This document shows, in pieces, positions 45,195 through 56,528 of a DNA stretch of 64,000 nucleotides. The DNA is taken from NCBI GenBank assembly GCA_012845835.1, contig JABAKD010000023.1, positions 19,950,691-20,014,690 on the forward strand, written 5' to 3'. The notes below the pieces were generated by a model, which was given only the letters and a program-made list of their open reading frames with translations, did not search any database and had not been told where the DNA came from. The stretch is from Undaria pinnatifida. Lineage: Eukaryota; Sar; Phaeophyceae; Laminariales; Alariaceae. A program made the position numbers and the translations under genes. Within the stretch, counting starts at the first letter, position 1. Each line of letters opens with the position of its first letter.

Positions 45195-45498
45195 CAAGTG
45201 GTCTATGTGGACACAGGCACAAGCAGTGCAGGCGCTGCGGCAGGCGGTGTCAGTGGCGGGAGTGCAGGCGCAAGAATACGCATTTCATTTCCTAAGGATT
45301 GGGGGCGCCATACACCTGTCGGCTGGGGGCGCAAATTCTAAAGTGTTGAAACGCGAGGGCCGGTGGGCGTCGGGGGCGTACAAAAGGTATGCACACAGTC
45401 ACGGGAGAGACGCACAGTGGGTATCCGGAGCGATGGCAGATAGAGTTGAGGGATGCAGGAAGCAGCCCGGGCAGGGAACTGTATGGGGCCGAATATAG
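45195..45498 (+). pseudogene. Tyrosine recombinase C-terminus (DIRS/Crypton-like)
   Basis: The plus frame reads VQALRQAVSVAGVQAQEYAF, HFLRIGGAIHLSAGGANSKV, LKREGRWASGAYKRYAHSHG. The HxxR box (HFLR) with GGA, the REGRW motif and a Tyr in AYKRY give the C-terminal half of a tyrosine-recombinase active site. The R(I) and Lys regions of the N-terminal half are absent. Such enzymes integrate DIRS retrotransposons and Crypton DNA elements; which of these it was cannot be told. The tail after QWVSGAMADR is unremarkable. Confidence 0.75.
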
Positions 45499-45634
45499 CT
45501 TGTATGGTAAATACCCGAGAGTGAGAACGTCGATTTACGAGACGCAAAGAGAAGAGGTGGGGGGAAGAGATGTAGGAAGAGTGTATGCACACGTACACCA
45601 AAATGGTTGATTTGTGTGTGTTCGGATGTAAGAA

Positions 45635-47220
45635 TGGGGCTGTTTCAAGGTCAGCCCCGGGGTCTCCTTGCCCCCCCCCCCTCTTCGGGCGAGGGATGCA
45701 AAATAATTAATAGACACAATTCGAAAGCAAAGTACAACGCGAAACATAAGTGCGGAGCGAAGCGTGAGAATGTGTGTTTTGTACGTACGTAGGAATTGCC
45801 GTAGGTCCTACAGCGGGCATTCGTAGGTACGTACGTTTTGTATGCACATGACGTGTCAATACAGCTGTCGTATCAGCAGAACCGAAACGGATACCGCCTG
45901 CTGTGAACTGAGCAGACGAGCAGGCAAGCAAAGGGCTTCCAGGCCGTCAAGGTAGCGGTGTGAGAAGGTATTCAGGTGTTCTTGTTTCCCCCCACCCGCC
46001 CGCGTTTTTTTTTTAGCAGTTAGTGGAGTTAGTGGGAAGGTTAGATAATAGGACCAACAATTCGTAACTTTGCATGGTTCGGTGCAAGTCACGGCAAATG
46101 TGAATGTGCTGCGTGTGCCACGGGTGGGCTGCAATGTGGGCAGACATGGAATGTAGACTGCTAAAGGAAAACATAGGTCAACCCATGCTTGAGGACGCAT
46201 GAGTGGTGTTGCGAAGGGGTCGTTACAAGTTAAGAGCAGCACATCCAGAGGCCAAGTGGTGCCAAAGGGGTCGTGTGCGGACATCGAACAGAAGGGTAAC
46301 GACGGCTTGGACGGGCACAGACTGCAATAGGAGCAGGCGCGGTATCGTGAATGGAGGAAGGGGTATAAAGGCTAACCCATGCTTGATGCCGCAAGAGTGG
46401 TTGTGAAACAGTCGACATAATTTCTTCTCCCCGCCCACCCGTCCGTGCTTTTGAAGGGGTCAAAATAACAGGAGCAGCAATTCGTAAGCTTGAATCAATT
46501 GGATGCGATTAACAGAAAATATGCTGGCTGCGTGGGTGCGTGCCACGGGGGGTTGCAATATTAGCACAAATGGGATTGTGGACTGCGCGAAAGGAAGACA
46601 TAGATCAGCCCATGCTTGAGGGCGCATGAGTAGTTGCGAAAGGGGTCGTTACAAGTTACCTGGAACAAGTTAAGATCAGTACGTCCAGGGGCCAAGTGGT
46701 GCCCAAGGGGTGGTATGTGGAGGTCGAACGGAAGGTCGACGACAGTTCGAATGGGCACAGGCTGCAGTAAGAGCAGACAAGGGGTCGTGGACGGTGTGAA
46801 AAAAAGATATAGGCCAACCCATGCTTGAGGCCGAATGAGTGGTGGTAGGGGTCGTTACAAGTTAAGATCAGCGCGTCTAGAGGCTAACTGGTACCTAAAG
46901 GGGCGTGAGCGGAGATCGAACAGAAGCGCAACGACGGCTCCAACGGGCACCATCTAAAAGTGTTGTGGGGTCAGAGTGCATCCGTTGAATGGGGAAAGTT
47001 TACGTCGATGGCGAACTGTGTATGAAGCAAGGGCCATTGTTGTGACCGTGTGAGTGTGGCAAATGAGGCAAGCGGGAGTAACTACCGGGAGGCCGGCGAA
47101 AAAGGAGTTACGGGGCTGTTTGAAGGTCAGTCCCGGGGTTTTTTGCCTCCCCCTTCTTCGAGCGAGGGACGCAAAATAATTAACTGACACAATTCGATAG
47201 CAAAGTACAAATTGCACATA
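45635..47220 (+). repeat. Repeat pair flanking a 3-unit tandem repeat
   Basis: 45635-45735 and 47115-47215 are direct repeats of about 100 bp (TCAAGGTCAGCCCCGGGGT, GCGAGGGATGCAAAATAATT, ACAATTCGAAAGCAAAGTAC). Between them a unit with CCATGCTTGAGG-CGCATGAGT, GGGGTCGTTACAAGTTAAG and AGCAGAAGGGTAACGACGG-like text recurs near 46187, 46610 and 46820. Flanking direct repeats raise the possibility of an LTR-like (TRIM) element, but no other retroelement feature is seen. Confidence 0.5.
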
Positions 47221-47249
47221 TCAGCCGTACATATTGTAACCATAACAAT

Positions 47250-47690
47250 TTCCCGTCTCTTGTTTATATCCTCCGGTGGATGGGGGAAAATACAGCTTTA
47301 GCTCACCGCACTTCCAAGTACTTTCATACATGTCGTAGTTACCCCAAGTATATTCTTAATCCAGCGCTAGCTGGCGTATCCTTCAGCTCACGTGGTAGCG
47401 GCAGCGCGAGCTGTCCCTGCTGGCGGTCATCGTTACTAATCCAGCAGCGGAAGCTGCCGTTGTATACGGATGCGTGAGTATGTCCACCCCACCTGGTTCC
47501 TGGGGACCATGTGCGGCGGAGATAGCCACTTTGAACGTCGTCATTCCGGGTAGGGTGGAACTTGCGCAAGCTCACCCACTAGCAACACCCCCGGCCATAA
47601 TAAAACAGCCTTCCGCCGGACTTGGTCCGGTTGCGACGGTACATCCTACCCAATCGGGCGCTGGTCCTCGTAACCGTTTTTTTTTCATCA
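47250..47690 (-). repeat. Dispersed repeat (inverted relative to 23.7-24.6 kb)
   Basis: TATCCTCCGGTGGATGG with AGCTTTAGCTCACC complements the end of the 24.5-kb repeat. CGTCATTCCGGGTAGGGTGG matches blocks near 24305-24350. Confidence 0.55.
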
Positions 47691-47699
47691 TTAGGGCCC

Positions 47700-48943
47700 G
47701 AATTAACCAGGGCTTTTCACGGGTCGGGTCAAATCTCGCGGGTCGGGTCGGCTGACCGGACCCGACCCGTGAGAATTTCGAGACGTCTTGACCCGACCCG
47801 ACCCGACCCGCGGGAATTTCGAGGCGTCTTGGCCCGACCCGACCCGACCCGACCCGCGAGATTTTGAAAATCCTCCTGACCGACCCGACCCGACCCGCCA
47901 CAATCCGGGTGACCCGCGAGATGCGGGCTTCATGCGGGTCAGGTCGACTTGACCCGTGACATTTCTCGCGGGCCAAAGTCGAAAAGTCACGGGTCAAAGC
48001 ATGTATACCTCGGTCGGTTGGTTGGTCCTTGGTCCCTCGTACTTTGCCCAGTATGTCGTGTTCTCTGGTTCTTTCTACCGGTATTGTTTGCAGCTGCTGA
48101 TTGTGTCATGTGGTCTGCGCGCGAAAAATGGGAAAAAAACTGCAACCCACATGCATGGGCATGCCCGTACCGCTAGACGACCGGGTCGACCCGACGAGCG
48201 ACCCGACGAGCGAGCTAGTTATAAGTGCAGTCTCCGGCCCCGGCAAGCAGCCTAGCTGAGCCGCCTCCGGCAGCAAGCCCACAACTGGGGCGGTGGGTCT
48301 GTCAGCAGGGGCTGCGATCCGCGATAATCCGGGGTCTGCTGCTGGTGCTTGCCGCTGCTGCTGCTGCTTCGACGACGACTGTCATTCCTTGCCTTTTTAC
48401 GCGTCACATTTCGTACTGGCATGAACGTAATATTACTACTGTTGTTAAGGCTTCAGCCGGTACGGGATTCGCGTCACATTGCTGTATGCCTTGGTACGAG
48501 TAGCTAGGGGTACTGTCTGGTGATTGTTCTGTACGCTGTGATGGCATATGATCGGAGCATCGGCACGAGAGAGGCAGGAAGCGGAAAGGTTTGTATTTTA
48601 TTTACGGATCCGAGGGTCGGACCCGCGGGGCGCCTGCACGGCAATGGCCCTCAGCTGTAATAAGTTTGAAAATGGCGGATCCACGGGCCAGATCCGCGGA
48701 TTTGACCCGCGGGACAGCCGAAAAGAACTCGCGGGTCACGATGGCGTGACCCGCGAAGTGACCCGTATCTCGCGGGTCATGACCTGACCCGACCCGCAAG
48801 ATTTTGAAAACCCCTTGACCCTACCCTACCCGACCCGCGAGATTTTGAAACCTCTTTGACCCGACCCGAACCGCGAGATTTTGAAACCGCCTTGACCCGA
48901 CCCGCGGGTCCGGTCATGACCCGTGAAAAGCCCTGGAATCAAC
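47700..48943. mobile_element. Non-autonomous hAT-type element with TIRs and 8-bp target duplication
   Basis: The element proper is 47708-48935, with perfect 18-bp terminal inverted repeats CAGGGCTTTTCACGGGTC at 47708-47725 and its complement at 48918-48935. It is bounded by GAATTAAC (47700-47707) and GAATCAAC (48936-48943), an 8-bp target duplication with one mismatch. A CAGGG end plus an 8-bp duplication is the hAT hallmark. Arrays of GGGTC/GACCC fill both subterminal regions (47726-47960, 48680-48910). The middle has a CTG run but no transposase. Confidence 0.85.
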
Positions 48944-48949
48944 GAGGAA

Positions 48950-49725
48950 CTTGCCAAATCCGATTTCGATTTTTTCTTCAAGAATTGAATTGAATTTGCA
49001 TCTGATTGGTCAAAAACGTGAATCGCCAGGAAGGCATTCTCAGAATTATTACGAAAAATAAAATTCAACGAAGAAGTAAAAAAACACTTCCTCGGTCGAA
49101 TTTAGTCAAAAATCGACAAAATCAATTTGGGAAGTTTGTCCACCTAGACATGGCATGTTCTATGCAACCGAAGCCGGCCACGCGAATTGGTGCCATGCCG
49201 TCGGCTGATTGAGAGGCGAGAAGCCACCATTGCGTGAGGTAGGACCACCGGAGCAGCCGCAGCGTGGCCTTCGAAGGTCCTTAGCACAGCGTAGACCGCC
49301 TGCGACGCTTCGCAAACAATCGAGACCGCTTCAAACCCAGTTTTTCGTCGCCCGCACCTCGAAAGTTACACGACCCCAATTACCACATGACGACTTCGCT
49401 CAGAAGTTCGACCGCTACATCCCCGTCGCTGCTGCCCGTGTCGGGCGGCGGGGTGGCGCCAGTCCATCCAAGAGACGCCTAGAGCTATAGCCTCCTAGCC
49501 GCTGCCGGAAAAAACAATCTGCCACTGGCCGCGGCGCTCCGGGGAGGACGCGAGCCATCGCTCGCCTCGGTCGTTGCCCACGGGTGTTCGTTGGCCCTTT
49601 TGCGTTTTTTTTATTCTGCGCCGTTCCTTGATAAGAAGCAGTGTTGAATTGCCGTGTATTTTCAAGAAACGAAAAAAAACGAGTTACGATTTTCCGTGCT
49701 CTTCGTTAATCTGGGCCCTTTCGTA
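48950..49725. other. No recognisable gene
   Basis: Frame 49209-49490 (+) is Arg/Pro-rich and unassigned. Nothing else is recognised. Confidence 0.4.
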
Positions 49726-49874
49726 CGGGAATAATCGGACATTCCAAGGGCCCGGGATAAGCAGCCCTTGGCATCGTACTGCCTTTGGCAGTTTTTTTTA
49801 CATTTATGTTCGTTGCCTGCGGGTATTTGCTTTGACGGCCGCCCTTCTTCGGCCAAAGGCGAAGTCCCCTTGTA
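49726..49874 (+). repeat. Copy of GC-hairpin family ending CTTGTA
   Basis: GGGATAAGCAGCCCTTGGCATCG, a CTGCCTTTGGCAG hairpin, CCTGCGGGTATTTGC, CGGCCGCCCTTCTTCGGCC and GGCGAAGTCCCCTTGTA. It aligns with the complement of 38022-38170. Confidence 0.75.
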
Positions 49875-49879
49875 ATTAT

Positions 49880-50490
49880 ACAAAATACAAGGTTCCCGTC
49901 CGGGAAGTGCCTAAGGGAGTGGCGCAAGAACGAAACCCAAACATCCAACATCTGACTATCTGTGGGCAAATAAGATGTACCTGGTGGTAGTGAAAACTAT
50001 GTTTTTGTCCGCAGCTCGAGAAGTGGAGTGTGGAGAGGCGCCCTCCCGGGTACGATTCGCTCTCTCGCCGTCGTGGTGGAGAACCGTAAATAAGTGGTAA
50101 TCCCATCAGTACGTACGTGTCCAGCGCCAGTACTCGTACGATGGGGATTTTTAATACGGACGACTCTTATGCAGTAAAATTTGCGTGGTGAAAAATAAAA
50201 GGACGAATAGGTGGATTTTCAACCAGCAAAAAAAAAAATCAGCAGTTGTTCCGGGCGCCGTCTTTCTATCGTGGTTTTGATGTTTTTTCTTCGTTTCCTG
50301 TTGTTTCGTATGATATGGAAATCAACAATTATTTCAGAATAGGTTCGTACTCTTCGTCTTGTTGAGCAAGATATTGAACTTCACGACGAGTAATACACGC
50401 CAGGATGGGCAATCATCCCCCTTCACCACCAGTTCGTCGCAGAGTGCGCGGAATAAGGAACTGTAGGGCCTCTGATGTCGCTGAGACAGA
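49880..50490. other. No recognisable gene
   Basis: Short frames on the minus strand only. Nothing recognised. Confidence 0.4.
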
Positions 50491-50494
50491 CAAG

Positions 50495-51660
50495 TAGCCC
50501 TTTCTCATGGAGCATCAGTGCCTACATCTACTGCTGTTTGCTTTTTAGATTCAAGAAAAATTAAAATTACGCTGGATTGCTTTGATCGTCGTCCGATTCA
50601 AAATCGTCCCCTCGTGGAGACGAAAGCAACTCGCCTCAGCATAGCGAGGACTCGCCACGCGCACATACATGATGTATCCTACTACTGCTGCTGTGCGGCA
50701 AGGTTGTACACGTAGCGTTGTGCTGTCCTCATGTTGTCTGGTCCCTGTCATCTGTGGCACGAGCAAAATCTCCGACCCATAACATTACTCCTCTAATATG
50801 TACGTAAAAGTACTCTGTCTACTTGGACGTAAATGTAAGGATGGTTTGTTTTGTAAATTTAAATCAGAAAGGTTTCTATAGTACCGACCAAATTGGCGCG
50901 ATCAATGGACATGCAATGGAGATGCGCACGAAGCGGGAGCACAGCGGAAATATGGGGTATGGTGGGGTGACAAATGGCACGCTCCGATCAAAGAATCAGC
51001 TTCTACAACAACAGCAGCCACACGCGCATAGAGTTGCAGGCTGCTGATGCGAGGGGGCTGGACCACTGCTGTGCGGCAGGATCGTGGCGTGGTGCCATCA
51101 GCGCCTAAATCCACTGCTGTTTGCTGTTTACAGTCAAGAAAAATGACGCTGGATTGTTTTGATTGATCGTCGTCCGATTCAAAATCGTCCCCTCGTGGAG
51201 ACGAAAGCAACTCGCCTCAGCATAGCGAGGACTCGCCACGCGCATGTACATGATATATCCCACTACTGCTGCTGTGCGGTAGGGTTGTACACGTAGCGTT
51301 GTGCCGTCCTCATGTTTGGTACCTGTCATCTGTGGCGTGAGCAAAATCTCCGACACAAAACAATACCCCTCTGGTATGTAGTACGGAATACTTCTTTAGA
51401 CGTAAATGTAGGGATGGGTTTGCATATCAATTACTATTTTTTTTTTAATATATTACCGACGAAATTGGCGCGATCTATGGGCATGCAATTGAGATCCGTC
51501 CGAAGCGGCAGTACACCAAAAAGGTGGGGTATGATGGGGTGACAAATGCCACGCTCCGATAAAAGAATCAGCTACTACAACAGCAGCCACACGCGCATGG
51601 AGTTGCAGGCTGCTGATGCTAGGGGGCTGGACTGCAGCCGGGGGCAGGATCGTAGCGTCG
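50495..51660 (+). repeat. Two-copy tandem duplication, about 600-bp unit
   Basis: 50498-51085 and 51086-51650 match in order: CCTACATCTACTGCTGTTTG, GATTCAAAATCGTCCCCTCG, CAACTCGCCTCAGCATAGCG, GTTGTACACGTAGCGTTGTG, AAATTGGCGCGATC and CACACGCGCAT-GAGTTGCAG. Small frames repeat with the unit. Function unknown. Confidence 0.8.
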
Positions 51661-51990
51661 TGCTCTGTGCAAAAAGAAGGGAATAAAGGTGTACCCTCTA
51701 CGAGCAGTAGAGCCCGGTTTGCATCCAAATCTTACGTGCGTACGCGGGGATAGAGGATGCAAAAACCCAATCCCCGGGGATGTTGCGGAAACCCGGGGAT
51801 TTGCCTTAAGTGTGCCCAAGGCCAAAAAAGTTTAAAAGGCTTGCCACGCGCGACACACTGCACGGATCGCGCCCAAACCTCCGGCAACGTGAGCCCGACG
51901 GTCGAATTGTGCCCACCCCACCCGACGTTTCGGAAAAAAGTGCGAGCACGAAGAGATGTGCCCGAAGGGAAAAAAAAAAAATCACAATCA
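51660..51990. other. No recognisable gene
   Basis: Contains CCCCGGGGA-rich imperfect repeats near 51770 and an A12 run near 51970. Nothing recognised. Confidence 0.35.
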
Positions 51991-51994
51991 TACA

Positions 51995-52490
51995 TAAACA
52001 TATCCTCCGCTTCCGCACTAATGTTGTCGACTCTATGCTCTCGGAAGTCGTCTTGGCAAGCGCGTCGGCGTACTAGAGGGTGTGGTGGTCGCGCTTCCGT
52101 TTCCGCCAGCCGAGACATCGGGGGAGCATGGAGTGGTGAACCTGTCGAAACCTGTCACGGCCAGGCTTGTTCGGACTCCACGTCACGCACCCATAGAGTA
52201 GTGTCTCGATCACCTCGGCTTTCAGCAACCGCACCTTCAATCGTAAGCGCACACCCGGGCGATCATACATTTCCATCTTGTACCGCTGGAAGAACGCTCT
52301 GGCCCTCTGAAGACGCCGCGTTATCTCGACACTGAGTTCTCTGTCTGCGCTGATAGCCCCGCCTAAGTATACAAACTCGATCGTTTGAGTACCTGGCTGG
52401 CTGCAACGATGGTGGAAGACACCTTCCCTCCATCTTTAGTCTGCGGGTACATGATCTCCGTTTCCGCCTCGGAGACCGTCAGGTACCAGG
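51995..52490 (-). pseudogene. LINE ORF2 C-terminal fragment, reverse strand
   Basis: On the minus strand: LTVSEAETEIMYPQTKDGGK, then EFVYLGGAISADRELSVEIT, RRLQRARAFFQRYKMEMYDR, LLYGCVTWSPNKPGRDRFRQ, HHSMLPRCLGWRKRKR and, after a stop or shift, ALAKTTSESIEST and VRKRRI. It starts further 5' in ORF2 than the 26.6 and 41.7 kb copies and ends earlier; the 3' UTR is absent. Frameshifts near 52076 and 52376. Same LINE family as those copies, more diverged. Confidence 0.85.
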
Positions 52491-52494
52491 TACC

Positions 52495-52760
52495 GGCATG
52501 TTCGTGTTGTGTACTCGCCTTTTTACTTTCTTCAGTTGATCGTTCTCTCTCGGTCCCCATGCCCCCCCCCCGTCCGCAAATGACCCCCGTACTGCCGATT
52601 GAACTGCCGGTCAGAACGTGACAATGCCAACAAGCACACAGCACAGTAGTGCACAGCACAGGGCAAGTAGTTGCTCTGCACAAGAAGCTCTTGGCATTAT
52701 CAATTCGCACCAAATCAGGGGTCCCTTCTTCAATGTTTTATTGATGGTTGCAATCTTTCT
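52495..52760 (-). repeat. Dispersed repeat shared with 16.5-17.15 kb
   Basis: Reverse-oriented match to the 16920-17160 block (GAAGCTCTTGGCATTATCAATTCG, and a GTACTCGCCTTTTTACTTTC-like region with CCGGTACC). Confidence 0.5.
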
Positions 52761-52764
52761 TGCG

Positions 52765-53500
52765 CGAGCGAGGCAAACTTTTTGTAGGGTGGGACATAAT
52801 TTTGTGGGAGTTTAAATAGCCGCCGGAGGCGGTGAGAAATGGGTAAAAAGGGGGGGGGACGAAACAAGAGAACGAAGAAAGAGAGAGGAGCACGAGACAA
52901 GAGCAAAGCACAGCTAAGCGAGCCTTGCTTACGCGATTGGCGACAGCCGTGATGGAGAAACGAGATGCACGAGGTCAGACCTCAAATGTAATTAGAATGC
53001 ATACATCCTGCGGGCTGTGTGGGTGCTCGGCGGGCGCTCACGACGAAGGGAAGCTGCGGTACTTGGATGCTTTTTTTTGGAGGGCGCCCACTTTTAAACC
53101 AAGATAATAAGGAGAAGGTACGTACCAGGTATCATGTACGGGTACCAATGTTAATTTAGAGGGGGCGTAGGCAGGCAGGTACATGCCCTCCTGCCGCGGA
53201 GGCGGAAACGTACATAGCAACAAAGGTCCAACAAGGCTGTCTCCACTTTTCCTGAAGCCGTCATAGCATCGAACCTGCTTCTTTGGCCTCCTCTGTTGGG
53301 ACGAAGCAAGTATGAAATTCGCAGTGCCTGGGGTAAGAGGGTATTGTTTATACTTCCACTATTGTGGTTGAACTGGACTACTTGTCGTAGTTGCAAACGC
53401 AAGGCTGTTCGCGGCACGAAACAAACGCGAACGCGTGCCATCATATGTAGGACCGACCCGTGGTGGCGGTGTGGTTGTTCTATTTGCAGGAGCGTGCGGT
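52765..53500. other. No recognisable gene
   Basis: Includes a G10 run near 52850. Nothing recognised. Confidence 0.4.
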
Positions 53501-53708
53501 GCGGTGCTGTGCTGTGCTGTGCGGTGCGGTGCGGTGCGGTGCGGTGCGGTGCGGTGCGGTGCTGTGCTGTGCTGTGCGGTGCGGTGCGGTGCGGTGCGGT
53601 GCAGTGCGGTGCGGTGCGGTGCGGTGCGGTGCGGTGCGGTGCGGTGCGGTGCGGTGCGGTGCGGTGCGGTGCGGTGCGGTGCGGTGCGGTGCGGTGCGGT
53701 GCGGTGCG
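53500..53708 (+). repeat. (TGCGG)n microsatellite
   Basis: About 40 pentamers, TGCGG with occasional TGCTG and TGCAG variants. It is open in several frames on both strands, producing Cys/Gly/Ala/Val and His/Arg/Thr/Ala-type translations that are artefacts. Confidence 0.95.
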
Positions 53709-53709
53709 A

Positions 53710-55600
53710 TGATGCAGCTATGGTGCGGTTCGGTGGTACCGCGCTGCACCTCGTTGCAACTGGAAGCTGCCGCATGCCCGCACCGTGAGAGCGACGCGCA
53801 CCCTTGTTAAAAACGCTGACAAATACAAGCAAGCGTACAGCATATACAACTTGAAGTCGGATGCGTGCACAGCACATACCCACCATCCTTGCATCGTACA
53901 AGTACAACAGTACGTATGTACTTTGGCGTGCCTTCCAACTTGTGAGCTGGCTTTGTTTGTGCTGCCGGCTAAGTCTCCAGCCACCCCCCCGCCCAACTTG
54001 ACGCTCTTGCCACATGATAAACCGGGACGCTGCGGAGGCACACCCGAAATTCCAGGCATCGGGTACGAGTGCAGGCGTCGTGAAAGGAGTCGAAATGGCC
54101 TCGAATCAAGATGACCTCCCGATCCTGCCCGAGTAACGAACACACTCCGTTGTAAGCGTGGCGCCAGAAGGTGGGCTACATTGGTACACATCACAGCAGA
54201 CGGCAGCAAGCTTTTATAAACGAACTCCTTGCGAAAGTACTCTGACGTCATGTCGGAGGGTCATGTCGGAGGTGCCCAATTCGTGATGTCGTTTGTGTGG
54301 CCGACCTTTTTCTTTTAACCTGCTGTTGCAGCTGCTGCTGCTGCTGTTGCTGCTGTTTGGTGTTTATGTGCAGTTTGAGTACAGCGCATACGCTCGTATT
54401 CGCGTGCCGCTCCGGTTGCTTGCTTCTGTTTATTTGGTGTTCCGCTTGATAGGAGTCTAGGTGACCACAACACTGTAATAGGAACGTGCGGTGATAATAG
54501 TTTTGACTTGGAATAGACTAATAATCACCGGGGACGGCGTGGTTCTGTGTAGTAGTGTTGAGGGGACCCCCGGCGACAAGAGGAGAGGTACGCGAGGCCT
54601 GAATTTCAAGGGAATGCGCTAAAATCCACGGGCAACTTTCAAGGGGTTGATATCGAGGAGATCTGGCACCAATATGTATATGGGCGCTTGAGGCGCGACA
54701 TCAGTTGGTCTCGCGGCCGCGGACGCGTTAGGTCCACCTTGATGGGCCACTCTTGGGGGAAAACTTTGCACCTCCTCCGTCTTGGTAGCCTCGTGCTCTT
54801 GCTTAGTGCGGTTGCAGTTGATTTATTTGTGACAGTGTCGATTGCACCTCATTCAACCTGCTCTCTTCTGTTGTTTCGTTGCATGCTCCGTCTTTCCCTT
54901 CTCGTTGCTGCTTAAACCTTATCTTTGTTTCGCAGGGCGGGGACCTTGAAGATGGAGAACCCGCTACTAGCGTGTGACGATTACTGGCTAGCGTGTCTAG
55001 TGTGATCCCTGTGCGCGTTTGCACTATTTTCAAATAGTGATAGGAGGTGTTGATGGTGCATCTTGCGTACCCTTTAGTTGCAGAACGACACAACCGTGCG
55101 TGGGTTTGGTGCTGCTCCAGTTCGAGCCCTTTGGTTTACCTCCCCCTTGCAGATCGTCGTACACCCTCTCGGCTGGGAGTTGGATGGTGGATGGTGCCTG
55201 ATGTCTCTGCTCAGAAACTTCGAGAGTCAGTCCTTTGAATTTTGTATTTTGGCATAGTACACGTCAAGAAGTACGCATGACTGCGAATACCGATGCCAGA
55301 TATATATTATCGGAGTATCACACACAGCTTGCCAAGATGAGTTTCGACAAAATATTCGATCTCACAGCTGGAGGGCATTTTTATTTTTATAATATATATT
55401 AGTTGCTGTTGAATAACACCCATGAACAGGGCGGTTCATTGACGGCAACCTCTAGGCGTACATTTGGCTCGTGTGTTCACGTGACGAAAGAGACCGCATC
55501 GTTCGTTCGCGTGCCCGCATTATTGAAAGGTTCCTATTTATGTCCCCCTTTACCTGTCCTCCCCTTCAATCTTTACTAGCCCACCTCCTACTCGGCTGCT
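53710..55600. other. No recognisable gene
   Basis: A CTG/CTGTTG run lies at 54322-54356. Around 55290-55405 a short dispersed repeat (AGCTTGC-AAGATGAGT, TATATATT) recurs at 62460-62575. No coding region recognised. Confidence 0.45.
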
Positions 55601-56025
55601 CGTGTGAAAAAAAGTAGACGCAATCAGTTACATCGCAGGTCATCACGAGACCAAAAAAAGTGGGCGGCCAAGAACACAAAAAAAAACACAAGAAAGAGGA
55701 AGCGATTATTATTAGTAGTATCGTACATTATATACTTTGTTGTACCGTGCATTGCCGTGTATTATGCCTGGTAAATCACCGTATATTATGCCTGGTGTTA
55801 AAGCCATTAAATAAGAGCGTCGGCATAAAAAAGAACAAACACATTCCGTAAATATTTACGCTTGTGAAGGAAAAAAGACTTGGGCCAAAAAAAAAAAAAG
55901 ACAAATCTGCACATACTATACCAAGTACAAAAAAAAGACTTCACGAAAAAAAACAAATTTGTATACTATATCTGGTATAAAAAATAGAAGAAACAGTGGC
56001 AAAAAAAAAAAAAGGAACGAGGGTC

Positions 56026-56098
56026 GCCGGGGCTCGAACCAGTGATGTGGGTGCTTACTGCGCCAAAGTTAAGGTGGTCGTCCCACAATTTGGGGAGT
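56026..56098 (-). other. tRNA-like sequence (possible SINE head)
   Basis: The minus strand has TGGCGCAGTAAG, close to an A box, and GGTTCGAGCCC, a perfect B box, followed by T13. The spacing between boxes is too short for a full tRNA. It lies directly beside the dispersed repeat at 56100. Confidence 0.4.
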
Positions 56099-56262
56099 AC
56101 TTACGCTATACCTACAATGGGACCCGAAAGGTGCGGCAGCTAGCGTTGGGCTGCGAAAGCAGCTGAGTTAAATCGACGCACGACGCGTATGAAAGTACGT
56201 GGAAGTGTGGTGAGCTAAAGCTTTATTTTTCTCCATCCGCCGGAGGATAGAAAAATATATAT
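56098..56262 (+). repeat. Dispersed repeat with CATCCGCCGGAGGAT end
   Basis: CTTACGCTATACCTACAATG, GCTAGCGTTGGGCTGCGAAA and GTGAGCTAAAGCTTTATTTT to the hairpin and an A/TA-rich tail, nearly identical to 24465-24615. Confidence 0.75.
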
Positions 56263-56528
56263 ATATAAACTTAAATACCTAGACCTCGACCCCCTCGGAG
56301 GTCTCGCTCGGCATATCCTCCCCCCTCTCAGCCCTTCTCAGCCCGTAATTGCCGAAAAGAAAATTAGTTGCTGGGGAAAAGAACCGTCCCGAAGTTCCTT
56401 GCCTTCCTTGCTTTCCCTAGTCTCATTCTTACTTAGCTCTCATTCTCTGATCATATTTTTACTGCTTGCTCTCTGATATTTTTATTTTGCTTTTTCAGCA
56501 ACTTCTTTTTTGTACTTTTTACTTTTGA

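Noticed and set aside
53296-54015. Cys/Gly/Ala-rich and His/Arg-rich frames of 116-218 codons
   Set aside because: Generated by the (TGCGG)n repeat; the flanks show no homology.
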